DNA of 64,000 bases, taken from Chenopodium formosanum. Its lineage: Eukaryota; Streptophyta; Magnoliopsida; Caryophyllales; Amaranthaceae. The stretch is taken from positions 38,957,072-39,021,071 of the forward strand of contig CM044879.1 in NCBI GenBank assembly GCA_024500155.1, written 5' to 3'. A model generated the notes under the pieces. That model was not told the DNA's origin. It did not search any database and saw only the letters and a program-made list of their open reading frames with translations. Below are positions 19,501 to 31,800 of this stretch, one piece after another. Made by a program: the position numbers and the translations under genes. The stretch's first letter is position 1. Each line of letters opens with the position of its first letter.

Positions 19501-20487
19501 TTATATTGAACTTATGTCAACGTTGTCCAAAAAAAAAACGTTGTCAATTTGTTATCGTAGGTGAGTAGCTTTTTATGGGAAATCCTGGAAATGTATGAAC
19601 ACTGTTTAATTTGATAGAGAATTGAATAACTCTGACCATGCATATGCTGAACCAATTGCTGATTGTATTATCACTCTACATACTTTACAATGTTATTTTG
19701 ATATTTGTGCTTGCAAGATGATATACCCTTGTTGAGTATCCAGTGGGAGCCTGACAGTAGAGCTCTCACCTCCCAACCATGAGGTTATGGGTCCAATTAT
19801 CATCACCCTCATCTTTATATAGTTAAGGCATTGTGGTGGCTTCTCTTCGGGCAAAGCTCTCAGGATTCAGTCTATATGACTTAAGGTTTCCTTGTGGGGT
19901 TAAGCAAATTTCTAAAAAAAATAAAAAATAAACCTTGCTTTGCTCATTTGCTCATTTGCTCATTTTAGCATTCTTTTTTTTACGGTGTTTATAAACAATA
20001 AGGTTTGACTTGAAATATTATAAAGTTTAAAAAATTGATTTTAAGCTAATATTAGACTTATTGCCTTGTGACAGTACTAAAAGTCGAAAAGAATACCTTG
20101 TTCTCACTTGTGGTCCACCATCCTTAAGTGCTGCTGTTCCAAATGGTAAAGGTGAAGATGGAATGAGTTGCTCTGATGATGAAAGTGGTGGAGATGAAGA
20201 AAATCATATGGTTAGTTTGGAAAACTGGATCTTTGCTCTCTTCTCATTATCTGCAACTTGTCAAATGTGGTTTTTGTTTATTTAATGTCTCACAACTAGT
20301 TTTCTGTTTCGATACATAATAGGTTACAGTCTCGGATAGGAATAGACCCCGAAAAAAGAGGAAGCTGGACAAGGAGAATAGAGGAAAGGATTGGGTTATT
20401 AAAAAAAAAGAACAGATGAGAAGAAAGGGTGCTGATGTGCCTGCAGATACAAAGTACACTGCTCGTAAACGCAAGTCTCGTTTCTGA
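16507..20487 (+). CDS. BUD23: 18S rRNA (guanine-N7)-methyltransferase BUD23/RID2
   Basis: S-adenosylmethionine-dependent enzyme that makes the conserved m7G in 18S rRNA during 40S maturation in the nucleolus/nucleus; the Arabidopsis orthologue is ROOT INITIATION DEFECTIVE 2. Exons: 16507-16605, 16915-16990, 17470-17553, 17652-17707, 18318-18374, 18986-19035, 19295-19447, 20075-20210, 20323-20487; all phases agree, giving 291 residues. The protein opens with RPELLAPPEIFYNQSEARKY, typical of the family. SAM motif I is LLLDIGCGSGLSG (about residues 54-66), followed by GLDISEAML and DGAISISAVQWL. An acidic linker (SDDESGGDEE) and a Lys/Arg-rich C-terminal tail (RPRKKRKLDKENRGKDWV, ending KRKSRF) form the WBS-methyltransferase C-terminal region. 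Length is normal. It is convergent with the Pumilio gene. Confidence 0.95.
18047..18064. repeat. Poly(C) tract in BUD23 intron 4
   Basis: About 14-16 consecutive C residues. Similar poly(C)/poly(G) runs recur at 19221-19247, 56946-56964 and 57278-57293, so homopolymer G/C tracts are unusually frequent in introns here. Confidence 0.7.
19735..19932 (+). mobile_element. Probable tRNA-derived SINE in BUD23 intron 7
   Basis: GTGGGAGCCTGACAGTAGAG followed by AACCATGAGGTTATGGGTCC resembles a decayed tRNA head with A and B boxes, and the sequence ends in an A-rich tail (AAAAAAAATAAAAAATAAA at about 19914-19932). No clear target duplication was found, so the limits are approximate. Confidence 0.4.
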
Positions 20488-22162
20488 GCTTTTATCTTCC
20501 ATGTCTGAGCATAAATTGAGGTTTTTGGTTTATTTTAATGTATTTTTATACTCGTTAGAATTAAAGAAATGTGGAAGAATAGAACAGCTATGAAAGACTG
20601 TTACTTTTCAATGCATACCCACATCTTCCCCTGATTTTTTATACAATGAGACTACAGATTAGGTGCATTGTGCAGTATCATGATTTTGTGAGAAATGCCA
20701 CCAGAGACAATTTGGGAGCGAGTAATCCCTTATCCGGCTACCCCCTCTTTTTTTTTCATTCTTTTCCTCTACGCAATTGAAAGTTTCTTATTTTGATTTA
20801 TATTATAAGCTAATTGGCTATCAAAAGATAATTTGTCCTTGTACTATGCATCTCACAGTTCACACAGTGATGTAGAAAATTTTAGAAAGATCAATGGGAT
20901 CAGAGGACTAAGTGAATGATGGTTGTAATTTTGTGACTCCTATGAGTCCTATCCCTTAAAGATTGTCGCATTCTGTGTACTCTGCTGCGTTGTACTTGTA
21001 ATTTTACTTTTTGTGTGGGGTTGAAAATTAAATAGAGAGATTGTGGGGGGAATGTTGTTAACTAAAAATGAATTGAGGGCAATCTTTAATTGTTTTAGAA
21101 GCATCCCAAAATATTCATTCCCAATTTCCCACGGACTTCTCAGAATTTAGCCGGTATACTATTGTGTAAAGATTCAGGATTACAACTGCAACTTTCCAAA
21201 AGTGACCAACCAAGACAACAGCGAAAAACATAAACAAAACAGCAAAGAAAATGATCCTTTCCAATAGTACATTAAATCTTCTGTAACGATGCGCCCAGAT
21301 AATTTCCAGCTCCTGTAAGGCTGTAACTACACAAATTATGTTGTATACACAAATTTACTAAACTTTACAGCATCAACCCTAAAGTACTCTGTAGAATCTA
21401 AGTCCCTAACAGAGGGAATGATAGAGGTACAACATCAGCTGTCAGACCACCAACTCCTCCAAATGCAAGAAATAACATCTTTTATCTACATTCTGAAGTC
21501 AATTCATTCTGCAGCTGCTGAATCCTAGTCAGTTCCACAGTTCCGCCAACATTCAGGATCCTTGTGCTTGAATTTCTGTAACTTGCGGAAATTAGCAATA
21601 TAAACATTTAAATTTATCGATACTCGAAGTGAGTAAAAACCCACACGATACCCCAATGCATGTTTACACAGATTACAGATGCCAGCCAATCTTCCATGAT
21701 GTCGGATATCATAAGAATAAAACAATAGCTGCTTGATAATAGCCATTCTCGCATTACAAGCATATGTTACTTGTTATTTCCAAAGGGAGGGAGCAGAAAG
21801 GTCAAATAAGAAAAGATAAAATGAACTTTTGCGGATTATTATCGCAACACTATAAGGCTTCAAAACACGTGCTACTTTGGAATGGTGAGTGGCAACACTT
21901 TTGGATTAATATACTTACTGTAGATTTTGAGAAATTGTTGGAAATCAAAGGTGTACCTAAACACCTTACAGAAAGTTACCAGCTACATGACTAGGAGATA
22001 GGGGCGGGCAGGGAAGATAACATAAAATTAAACTGTATGAAATGTTTTATATAATTTTCCAATGTCAGGAATATCTCGCACAAACATGCATATTTTGACG
22101 ACGACCGGAAAAATATCCAAGCATATGGCATTCAGCAATGAACAGCAAATGACGAGAAGATC
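20488..22162. other. Convergent spacer between BUD23 and the Pumilio gene
   Basis: Contains the 3' UTRs of both genes. On the minus strand around 21525-21560 a short A|GGATCCTGAATG segment could be part of a 3'-terminal Pumilio exon, but nothing proves it. No other gene is seen. Confidence 0.45.
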
Positions 22163-25100
22163 TTATACATGTTTGACAAGGAAAGGAAACAAACCTCCAA
22201 ACATCTGCTCAAAACGAGCCACAATATGCTTTCCGTAAGTGTATTTCTTCAAAGCATTGAGATGCACTCTTATACGACCAAGTAGCAGATCACGTTGATT
22301 ATCGGTACACTTCTCAAGAATCTTTTGGACCACATAATTAGCATATTGGTCCTTCATCATTACCTGTATCCCATAGTAATCACATTATACTCCTTTTTTT
22401 CTATAATTTTCTATTTTTTGTTGCAAAGAGAATCTATTCATCTTATTATATTTCCATTCAAATTTTTTAGGGCGCTCAGTCGCTCACCATGATTTTGAAG
22501 GTCAACTACAATATCTTTTCTGTCGTAAGAAAATATATGACTGTTTAAGACATAAATAACTATCAATTCCATTATTATAGATTTCAATGAGAACCATAAT
22601 TCCATTATATAATTTGCCTTGTCAGCAATAAAAACATGGAGCGAGTTAAAAATATTAAATAGGCTTACCAACAAGTTATCATTTCCCTCATTTTGCCCAA
22701 TGACTTCAGCTATCAGGAGTTCTCGTGAAGCAGGGTCACCATACTCCAAACATTTCTCAACAACATTCGATGCAAACTTATGCTGGCTCATTTTTATAAC
22801 TTGCCCAGATAAATTCTTAACGATTTGGCTCCTCTCTTGTGTTTTTCCCCTCTCTAGCACATGCTGCAAGTAGACAAATCATAAGCAAGGGAAGTTTCTA
22901 GCAGGTAAAGATAAATTTGAAAAATCAAAATTAATGAAGAGCTGAAGAGGAAGGAGACTGATTACAATAACATGCAATCTGAAAGCATTAACAGCACAGT
23001 ATAAGCAAAACCTGTCTGTATAAAAGAAATACATGCTGCATTGCTGCCAATGCAGTGTGCTTATCGTAGACAACTCATTCCCTACAATGTTAATACTTGC
23101 TTGATATTGTTTGTATAAGCAGTTCTCCACCACTTTAACCAGGATCCGAGACAATCAGTTCCTTGTACACTATACCAAGGATTTTAAATTGCTTTAGGTC
23201 TTCTGACCAATGAACACTCAATAGTTCACTGTTTCACTCTAATACAAACAGGAGAGGCAATGCCTGTTGCTCATCAAATATATAGCTATACACTGCCACA
23301 GGTCAATTGATTCTTTGTATTCTCATTACTCGTAACAATATCATTTAAGGATGCCTCTTCCTCTCTAAAATATGATGAAAATACGATTCATATGATATGT
23401 TGGGATGGAGGCGCAGTGGGATTAGCGGGTTGAAGAGGGAAAACCAACCTGGGTAACATAATTGCCATACTGGTCTTGAGCAAGAGTGCAAACAGACTCC
23501 AATATCTCATCCACAATAAACTGACTCTGCAACTCATCTGTACAATGCTCCAGGACTCTCTATCAGAAAAAATACAACATAAGCAATGTCAAAATTAAGT
23601 AAGGAATATTATATAGTCTCTACCGCCCAGAAACAATGTATCACCTGTATAACACGACACCCATAAGGATGCATTGATAGGCTAGCAACTTGACCACGGA
23701 AAGCAGAAATAATGAAACTAATTCTTTCCGATGGAACACATTCAATACACTTTTGGATTACATGGTTTCCGTTCTGATCACGGACACATCTCATGACATG
23801 TCCATCCAGCTCACGAACAAGTTCAATCTTCTGATCAACCTCAATAACATCAAGTGCCTGGATCAACATTTAAAGCAATATAAGCCTAAGCATATTTTTG
23901 TATCACATTAATGTACCACCAGCAATTATCCAACAGGCTTTTCTAAATCTTGTCTCATTAGTAAATTCCAAGAGCTACTTTACCCTTATGACTGAAACAA
24001 GTTCCCCCGCCAAAGGTAGGTTTATCCAAACAAATGCAAGTATATCCAAACAAATGCAAGTAGGCAAATCAGACTATCAGAGTGATCCTACCTCACAACT
24101 AGTCTACACTTTAGTGAGACTACAGTAAGTAAGTGAACAAAATGTAAAGTGAAAATCACAAGAGCACCAAGAGAAAAAGTTCCGACAAAAATCTAAACAT
24201 AAATCATAAATTGTTCACAACAATCATCAGGTAGTCAAAAGTTTAGCATCATTGAAATCACAGCATAAAAAATGACAAAAGTTAAAGACCATCGTCACAT
24301 GATTATGTATAGAGCATGAATTGTAACCCCACCAATTGTATTTATGTACATAAAACACCTCTATATCACAGTGCCTCAAAATCCTTTGTCAGAGCACAAA
24401 CAATTGTTAACTTGACCCAGCAGGTAAGGGGGAGAAATCACTCCTTACAACACATCTTTCCATACACAGATTTTCTTCCTTCATTCACTTCTAGTGAGTG
24501 CTATACTGCTATATGCTCATGTAAACCTAATTTCATTAATTCATCATAAGCTTGACTCCCTCCATCCAAGTATTCTTTGGCATCCTATTGCTTCTGTAAT
24601 ACTCATAATCTCCCTTTTTCTTACTGGTATCTTTTAGTCGTCTCACATGCTGAAACCAACGACATCAGTACTCCCTTGTCTTATCCTCAATATTTGCAAC
24701 TCCAACCCTCTTCTAAATATGAAAAAAAATAAAAAATAAAAAATAAAAATCATAATACGACATTCTATTCCTTAAAGGTAATCCCACAAATCCATCTCAG
24801 CATACACATCTCTGCTGGACCCATCTTTTATATATGATCCTTCCTAAACACCAAACATTTCAATGATCTCTACGTCTTTTCCTTGACTTTAGACTTTAAA
24901 GGCACACTACGGTGGCACAGTTTTCCTTTTCATGCCCATCTAGCGTACCCTTTACAATTGACCAAAATATAGAGAAACTTCTAAACAATCATGTATAAGA
25001 ATATACCTATCAAATTACAGTAAATCCCCCACCCCCTTCCATCCATGGGATCACAACAAGGTATGTGTGTTAGAGATGAATCTTTTAGAAGAGAGTCTTC

Positions 25101-28100
25101 TATAACAATATTGCAGAGCCTCAAACAACCCTTTGCCAGAGCACAAGCAACTTTTGACCCAAAAGATCTACCACAGTCCACAATAAAGGAGAATAGATAT
25201 TGCTAAAACATACTTGCTGCTCCAGTGGAGGAGGCGCTGAGTACAAACTTAAAGAGAGATCTATATTGGGTTTGGTCAATTACTATCAAGACATAATAGG
25301 TATCCACAAATCACTGTATAAGATGCCTGAAGGAAGAAAAGAGGACACCCAACCACTTGCTTAACAAGTCTCCATGATTTAAGTCACATTGACATACACA
25401 ATTCATCCACATGAAAGTTATGCTAATAAAAGAAATCAATATTTATGTACAGCAAAAAACCAAAAAATAAATAAATAAAACAAATTAGAATTAGAGCAGA
25501 GACATTACGTCAAGTCATTTTACCAAAATTCACAGGTCAGTGGTAAAAGTATTCGATATACACCTTTTGGATGACACGACAGCCATACATCTGCATGCTC
25601 AATGGCAAAATCTGACCTCCTAGTGCCTTGGCTAGATCCCTCCTCTGATCAGGGGTTCCATACTCAAAAAACTGCAGTAAATTGAAAGTAAAGAATTAAA
25701 TGAAGCATACAACTTATACAATCAAGCAAACTTCTTTCTTGCAAAGAGGAATTTCAAGGTAATAATTCGGCAATTCCTACCTTTTGAATAACGTAATTTC
25801 CAAATACATCAGTCATCAATTTGGAAGCATGAGGGAGAACTTCTTGAAATACAGATGCCTTGTCTTCACTGCTACAGTTTTCTAGTTTCTGCTGAATGAA
25901 TCGGCTCCCATGTTGATCAACACTGAAAAACGAGTACAAAAACCCTTTTATGCTTTAAAATAAGGAGTTAAAATAATACAGGATTGAAGATGACATATTG
26001 CATGAACTTGCCTGAATTCAACCACATGACCAACAATATCAGATAGCTCAAACCTTCTACCTTTACCAGATTTTAGCTCTTCAAGGAAAGAGTAAGGCTT
26101 TTGATAATTGAAGTTATCAAATCCTCTTTGACCTTGCCATCCAGTATAGAAACTCCCACTTCTGCCAGAATTTGGTGAGCTCACGTCACTTCTTCCTCCG
26201 GGAAGACTGCTACCACCAATTGGAGATCCCGGCAAAACAGGACTGGTAAGAGATGAGTTTGGAATAGGCATGAAGAAGCCCATATTAGGTGAGCTTCCAG
26301 CATAATCTGTACCCATAATTTGCGTCCTTCTCTGACTTACATTACCCTGCCCACCAGATCCCTGGAGTTGAGGTCTATGATCAGGTGAAATTGATGAAAA
26401 ATCAGGCCCAAGCGGGGAATTAAAAGCACTCACTTGATTCCCAACCAAACCCGCTCTCAATCCCAAAGGATCAACTTGACCAGGAACATTGTATAAATCA
26501 CCAAATGACTGGTGAAATTGCAAACGGGGATCCGCAAAAGGCTGTGGAAATCCAAGTTGTCCATAGAACTTGTTTAAATGCTGCAAATCAACTCCTTGTG
26601 AACTGCTCCCCCATGACCCAGAAACTTGAGAATTAACATCGGAGCCAGCAGAAGCACCATCAAAGCCTAAAGGGACAGCACTATGTGAAGGGTATCCAGC
26701 CATAATAGGAGGAAGAACGCTTGCATTGTAAGGATATCCACCCATGCCATACTGTGAAGGATATATTACTCCAGGTGGTTGGACACCAGCATAGTATGGA
26801 TTTGCTGATTGCATATATGTAGCTGCAGCAGTAGCATAAAGTGGAGGAGTGAAACCTGATGAGTGAAGTACAGGCTGAACTTCTGTTGAGGGATACTTTC
26901 CACCATGGAAAAACTGGTTAGGAACAGCATACGGGTTATTTGTGCCTTGAGAAACTATTTGAGGCATAGAATCTTGAAACTGGAAGCTACCAACTTGGTG
27001 TATTGGGTGTTGCAATAAATTAGTTTGGAAGTTGTTCTGTTTTTCCCCTCGACCTCCATGGTTCTCTAAGTTAGGGGAGCTGGTTATTCTCAAAGCCTTA
27101 ATCCCTGTTTGCAAACTAGTTATATCTGTATCATTACTAACTGAAGTCTTGTTTTCTGTAAGTGCACCTATACTATTTGGATCTTCATTTTGAATAGACG
27201 ATAACGAGCCTTGTCGAGAGTCATAAGATAACGATCTCAATGCAGCGGTTGCTGATACCGTATCATCTGCAGCGATGCCCTTATCAGCATTGATGTGATC
27301 AGCTGCGTCACCTGCTGATCCATTTGCAGGTGACGACATACATGTAATTTCCTCCTGGAAATGTACATGATTCATAATAAAAGATTAGTTATAATTTTAT
27401 AAAGGTAAACAGCAATGAATACAGTACTACAGGAAATATTTGCAAAAAGCAAGCAGTCTCAAAATCTGAGAATCTACACACAAAACAGTCAGGCTATGTT
27501 TACTCGGACTCAGATACTTGTGAGAGTTGTGTCAGATACAAGTATGTGCCCAGGAGTCAACTAAGTTTAATCAGGTTCTATATTTTCGGTCCAAAATGAG
27601 GTGTTAAGTATCTGTAGCCGTGTTAGAGCATCGAGGATCCAATAGGGTACTTGGGATGAAATGAAGAGTTCGAGTACCATAAAATAAATCAGATAACGGA
27701 CCAGTACTGACGAACAGAATACTGAATATGCAAACACCACAGATGCAACTCATGCAAAAAATAGACTTTTATATTCTATCTATTCAAATTACATTCACCT
27801 AATAAGCTAAGGATATGAGATAATCTCGCATGATGGAGGACCTCAATTAAAGGTAAGACCACAAATCATTTTAATCTATCTCAAATAGTGAATGCTGAAG
27901 AATCAGAAACAGAGAAATACACCTTTACAAGGTCTGCAATATTTCCAGCCTCGCCAACTGATAAGGATGATCCCTGTCCTGATAATGCAGCAGAGTCCCT
28001 GCACCTGACTTCATCAGAAGACTTCTGTGGTGACTTATCATCCTCAGATTCCTCTTTGTGCGTTGGGAGGATGCCACAATATAAACGCAAGAAGTTATCA

Positions 28101-28543
28101 CTGCTGCCTCTAAAAGGGGTCAATCCCACTTTATTGCTGGCGTGACTCGATCCCTGATGTTGATCAAAGCCTGAGGTGGGAGAGTGAAAAAACTGGGGGT
28201 TCAAACTGACATTGGAAGGGTAATTCGAACCAGGAGATGAATAAGAAACCAACACCCCTTTCGACCCTCTGAAATCTCCTTCATAATTTAAACTTGCCAA
28301 ATTAGCACCAAGACCTGAATTTTGCATGAGACTTTCTATGGCTTCAAGAGAACCTTCCATGTTTGGGGGTGCACTACCACTTCGATTGGGAACAGAACCC
28401 CTACCACCATGGCACTTTTGACCCTTAGCATATAATGCTTCCTCATCCATAGCCATCTTAGTTGAAGAAAAATTTGCACCACCCTTGTGAGAGGACCATT
28501 TTCCACGTGTCTCAAGCATTCTAATAGGACTCTCAGTTGCCAT
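22163..28543 (-). CDS. Pumilio (PUF) RNA-binding protein
   Basis: Cytoplasmic post-transcriptional regulator that binds 3' UTRs carrying UGUANAUA. Minus-strand exons: 28543-27923, 27354-26012, 25922-25781, 25671-25564, 23857-23645, 23559-23449, 22863-22669, 22363-22163; 977 residues. The N-terminus carries the plant Pumilio nucleic-acid-binding motif (RSGSAPPNMEGS). The middle is Ser/Gly/Pro/Gln-rich and disordered. The Pumilio homology domain starts near residue 630 and has eight repeats whose RNA-contact triplets, in order 1-8, are SR-Q, NY-Q, CR-Q, NH-Q, CR-Q, NY-Q, SN-E and NY-Q; by the PUF code these read 5'-UGUAUAUA. Intron 2 has a GC donor (AG|GCAAGT at 26012/26011). The last exon is read through to a stop at 22163, but G|GTTTGT after FEQMFGG could be a donor for another terminal exon. 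By its N-terminus it looks closest to APUM5-like members (from memory). Confidence 0.92.
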
Positions 28544-29640
28544 CCTACCAAATAATTTATTCTCTCCAAGAATACCAATTAATGAATAAATTCATCTTCC
28601 TGCAAAACAGACAACATGTTCGATGAAGACGGAGCAAGAACTACTTTCTTTGCATCATTTTTTTGGCTCTAAAATGGGGCCCGAGTACCCCAAAAGTATT
28701 AAGTAAGCTCAACTTATCCTCCGGCTTTACCCCCATTTCTTAAAACATATTCATTAAGAGCCTTTCCACAGTCCCTCCACTCACAAAATCACAAGTCCAA
28801 AATTTAACTATGTGTCCAAACAATTCCTCACCTCTTCAGCATAAGAACATAATTCACTACTTCCTCAAACCACACAAATCGCCACAATCAAGCTGAAATT
28901 TATTTCCCCCTTTATCTTATACTAAATGCTCTTAAGTAGGGACGCTTGTTTTGGAATATCCCTGAATTGAAAAACTCGAAAGATTTGATTTATAAACTAG
29001 GGTTTTGGTATATACTAAAGATTAAACTCTTTGGCCACTGAAACCAAATAAAAAAATGTTAGTGGAGACTAAATACATATATTTGGCACTAGCACCAGAA
29101 TCATTTCGATACGCGATTTCGAACAAAACAGTTAGAGCACCTTAACTACAAACAACAATCAACAGACACACTAGTACAATTTCCACCCCTCAAGCTCAAA
29201 AAAATTTAATCTTACAGCTAAAGTTACAAACTTTTCAACAATTTCAGGTTCCTAACTAACCAAACAGAGCACTAAGTTCATTCAACAAGCATAAAAATCG
29301 AAAAACAGAGTTCAACTAAATACCCACTAAATTTCAGTGACCCAATAACCAATTTCAAGCAAATATTACAAAAAAGACAAATTCTTTTTGCCAAACAAAG
29401 GTCAACATAAGCAGAGCATATTACTATTAAAAAGTAAGCAAGCAAAACCCTAAACACAAAATCAAATTATCAATCAACAATATGAAAAAATAAAAACAAC
29501 CCATAAGCTAAAATGATAAGAAAAAACTCACCAAGTATAAAAAATCACAAAATTCCAAAGTTTCGAGCAAAACCCTAGACCCCCTCTTCCTCTGTAAGTT
29601 TGATGAAATGAGAAGAAGTCCACTGAAGAGAGAGAAAGAG
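28544..29640 (-). other. 5' UTR and 5' UTR intron of the Pumilio gene
   Basis: On the minus strand an ACTTG|GTGAGT donor (29532/29531) and a TTTTGCAG acceptor ending at 28600 define a ~930-bp leader intron; UTR exon 2 is 28599-28544, directly before the ATG. Exon 1 lies above 29532. Inferred from splice consensus only. Confidence 0.6.
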
Positions 29641-30281
29641 TGAGAGAAAATATAATCAATAATTGGACAAAACCCAAGTCTTTGAAATGGGATTAATTAA
29701 ACTTCATTAACTTTATATATTTATATTAAAATAATAAATTTATAATATTATCTTAAAACAAATAAAGGGTCCCCCCATAAATAGGGAAAAAGGGGCTAAT
29801 TCTAGACAAAGGAACCCAAATATGAAGGGATATATCTAAAAAATTTAGGTACAATTTTGCTGTTGTTGGCATAAAAAGACAAGGCAAAGTAAAAGGGCAA
29901 CTAACGTAGAAAATTGGCATCAAATGTTGAAAGGATAGTGCAAATTAATATTTCCATTTGACACGTACACTTGTACCTTTTTCACACCTCCTCTCACACT
30001 CCTCTGCTTTTTCCTCTGTTTTTTTAATTTTTTTTTTTTTATTTTGTTTGTATTATTTGGCAATTGTTGTTACTAGATTAGTTCCAAAATCTAAAGGGTC
30101 AATTGGCTAAATGTCCTATTTTTGTACCTAGATTTGGATAGTTTTGGGGGAGTTTTGGTCAAGGAGTCTATAGGTCAAATCTTGGATTTTGTGACTATTT
30201 CACTGGTCTTATATCTTATGATATCATTAAAAATTAGGAGTAAAAATTAAAAATAATTACCACTATGCACAATTTATTTTA
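29640..30281. other. Spacer between the Pumilio promoter and the MULE
   Basis: Pumilio promoter region on the minus strand, then A+T-rich sequence with no gene. The left 9-bp target duplication of the MULE (TTTATTTTA) is 30273-30281. Confidence 0.5.
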
Positions 30282-30435
30282 GGAAATTTTGATTTTTACC
30301 ACCTTCCAATATCGACTTTGTTGAATTTACCACCTCCATAAAAAAAAGATTTACTTTACCGCCACATAAAAAAAATAAAACATCACTTTTCCCACCTTGT
30401 CTGAGCTCAGGTGACGGAAAACACATGGGGGACCC
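30282..30435. repeat. Left terminal inverted repeat of the MULE
   Basis: Begins GGAAATTTTGATTTTTACC. Matches the reverse complement of 40476-40629 almost base for base for ~115 bp, then patchily through GTGACGGAAA to a GGGGACCC/GGGGCCC end. Confidence 0.92.
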
Positions 30436-30932
30436 ACCATAACGACTACTTTTTGAATTTACCCCTAATTTGTCTCGATTTGGCGTCTATTTAAACCTAG
30501 GTCTTCATTTCTACACCAATTTCTTGAAATTTGGGGTTTTTAGTTTCCGATTTTCTTCACAAATCAATATTTCTGGGCAATCTTAACAATCCCAAACCAT
30601 CAAATTGTCAAGCAATCAGTTGAACCCTTGGAGATCAAACATAAACCAGGTAAGCAATTTTCGTTAATTATGTTGAAATTTTTGGCAAATCTTTGTGCGA
30701 TTTTGATAATTTTTGTGCGATTTTGATGCATTTGGTTAGAGTAATTGAAATAAAACGCTTTTTATATCAATTCAACCCCAATTTGATTTAAATAATTAGG
30801 GTTCATGCAACATGAAATTAATTTGGGGTTTTTTGATTTCTTAATTGGGTACTGCAATTAGGGTTAGATAATGGTGATTGTTGTTGAAATATAATTAATT
30901 TCCTTCCTTTTATCCACAAATGTCAGCAAGTA

Positions 30933-31406
30933 ATGTCTTCATTAAGCTATTCACCCTCAAAAGAGAAAAGATGCCAATGTGGAGTTCCAATGGCTAGGCT
31001 TACTGCTTGGACTAGGGAGAACCCTGGAAGGAAGTTTAGGTCCTGCAAATTCTATGATTCTGTGACTGAAATAAGGGGTTGCAAAGCTTTTGAGTGGGTT
31101 GATCAACCAGATGGAACACCTTGGCAAACGGAGGTGATTAACAACTTGTTGCTGGACAAGAAGCTGCTGAAGGGAGAGCTGACTGACTTGAAGAGGGAAG
31201 TTGATGATGTTAGTGGACAGAGGAGATGCTTGCTGAATGAGATTGACATCTTGAAGATGAAATGCAAAGCACTTAGTTCAGACAGGAAGAAGATGAGCAA
31301 GGAGGTGAATGGCAGCAATGCAACATCAAAGAAAATGATGACTGTACAAGCTGTTGTTGTGTTTTGTTGTTTTGGTTTGGTGTTGGCAATGTATTTTAGA
31401 TCTTAG
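30933..31406 (+). CDS. GRF-type zinc finger / coiled-coil / membrane-anchored protein carried by the MULE
   Basis: Intact 157-residue frame, 651 bp inside the left end of the MULE. Residues 14-57 form a zf-GRF domain: paired CxC (C14, C16), NPGRKF, then C38 and C50, ending FEWVD. A Lys/Glu/Leu-rich segment (about residues 68-125) looks like a coiled coil, and residues about 136-155 form a single hydrophobic tail segment (VQAVVVFCCFGLVLAMYF), so a C-terminal membrane anchor is likely. A leader intron is suggested by ACCAG|GTAAGC near 30650 and an acceptor ATGTCAG just before the ATG. zf-GRF domains bind single-stranded nucleic acid in TOP3A and APE2-type proteins; the role in a transposon is unknown. 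Such proteins are abundant in plant annotations, often presumably transposon-borne. Function not assigned. Confidence 0.85.
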   Translation: MSSLSYSPSKEKRCQCGVPMARLTAWTRENPGRKFRSCKFYDSVTEIRGCKAFEWVDQPDGTPWQTEVINNLLLDKKLLKGELTDLKREVDDVSGQRRCLLNEIDILKMKCKALSSDRKKMSKEVNGSNATSKKMMTVQAVVVFCCFGLVLAMYFRS

Positions 31407-31800
31407 GTTCATTTTGGATTGCTTAGAATCAAAAAAATTCCCAACTTAGGTTGTTTTAAATTTTTTTTTTATTTTATCTTTTTTTTTTTTTTTTTCCTTG
31501 TTGGTGAAAGACCCCAACTTAAGTAGTCTTTTGTGAAATTGTTATGAGTGATAGTTGGGATGACATTAGTTGTACTACTTTTGACTAAAATCAATGAAAA
31601 AATGAAACTTTTGCTACTAAAATATAAAATTTCATATTAGTACTTGCAACACAATGCATTCAATTGTTTTACATTGGCTGACTCAAAAGTTAAGGCACCA
31701 TGGTGCAAAATGATTGTTCTACTAGCAAATACGTTAGAAACTGTACACATGAATTTTTCAAAAAAAAAAGGCTGGATTGGGTTACATGAAGCAACTTAGT
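31407..31800. other. Spacer between the convergent MULE genes
   Basis: T-rich 3' UTR-like sequence of the GRF gene, then the end of the transposase gene. Nothing else recognised. Confidence 0.5.

Noticed and set aside
24981..25181. Minus-strand frame beginning MDCGRSFGSKVACALAKG
   Set aside because: It lies inside Pumilio intron 4, in one of two diverged repeats, and does not fit the Pumilio reading frame.
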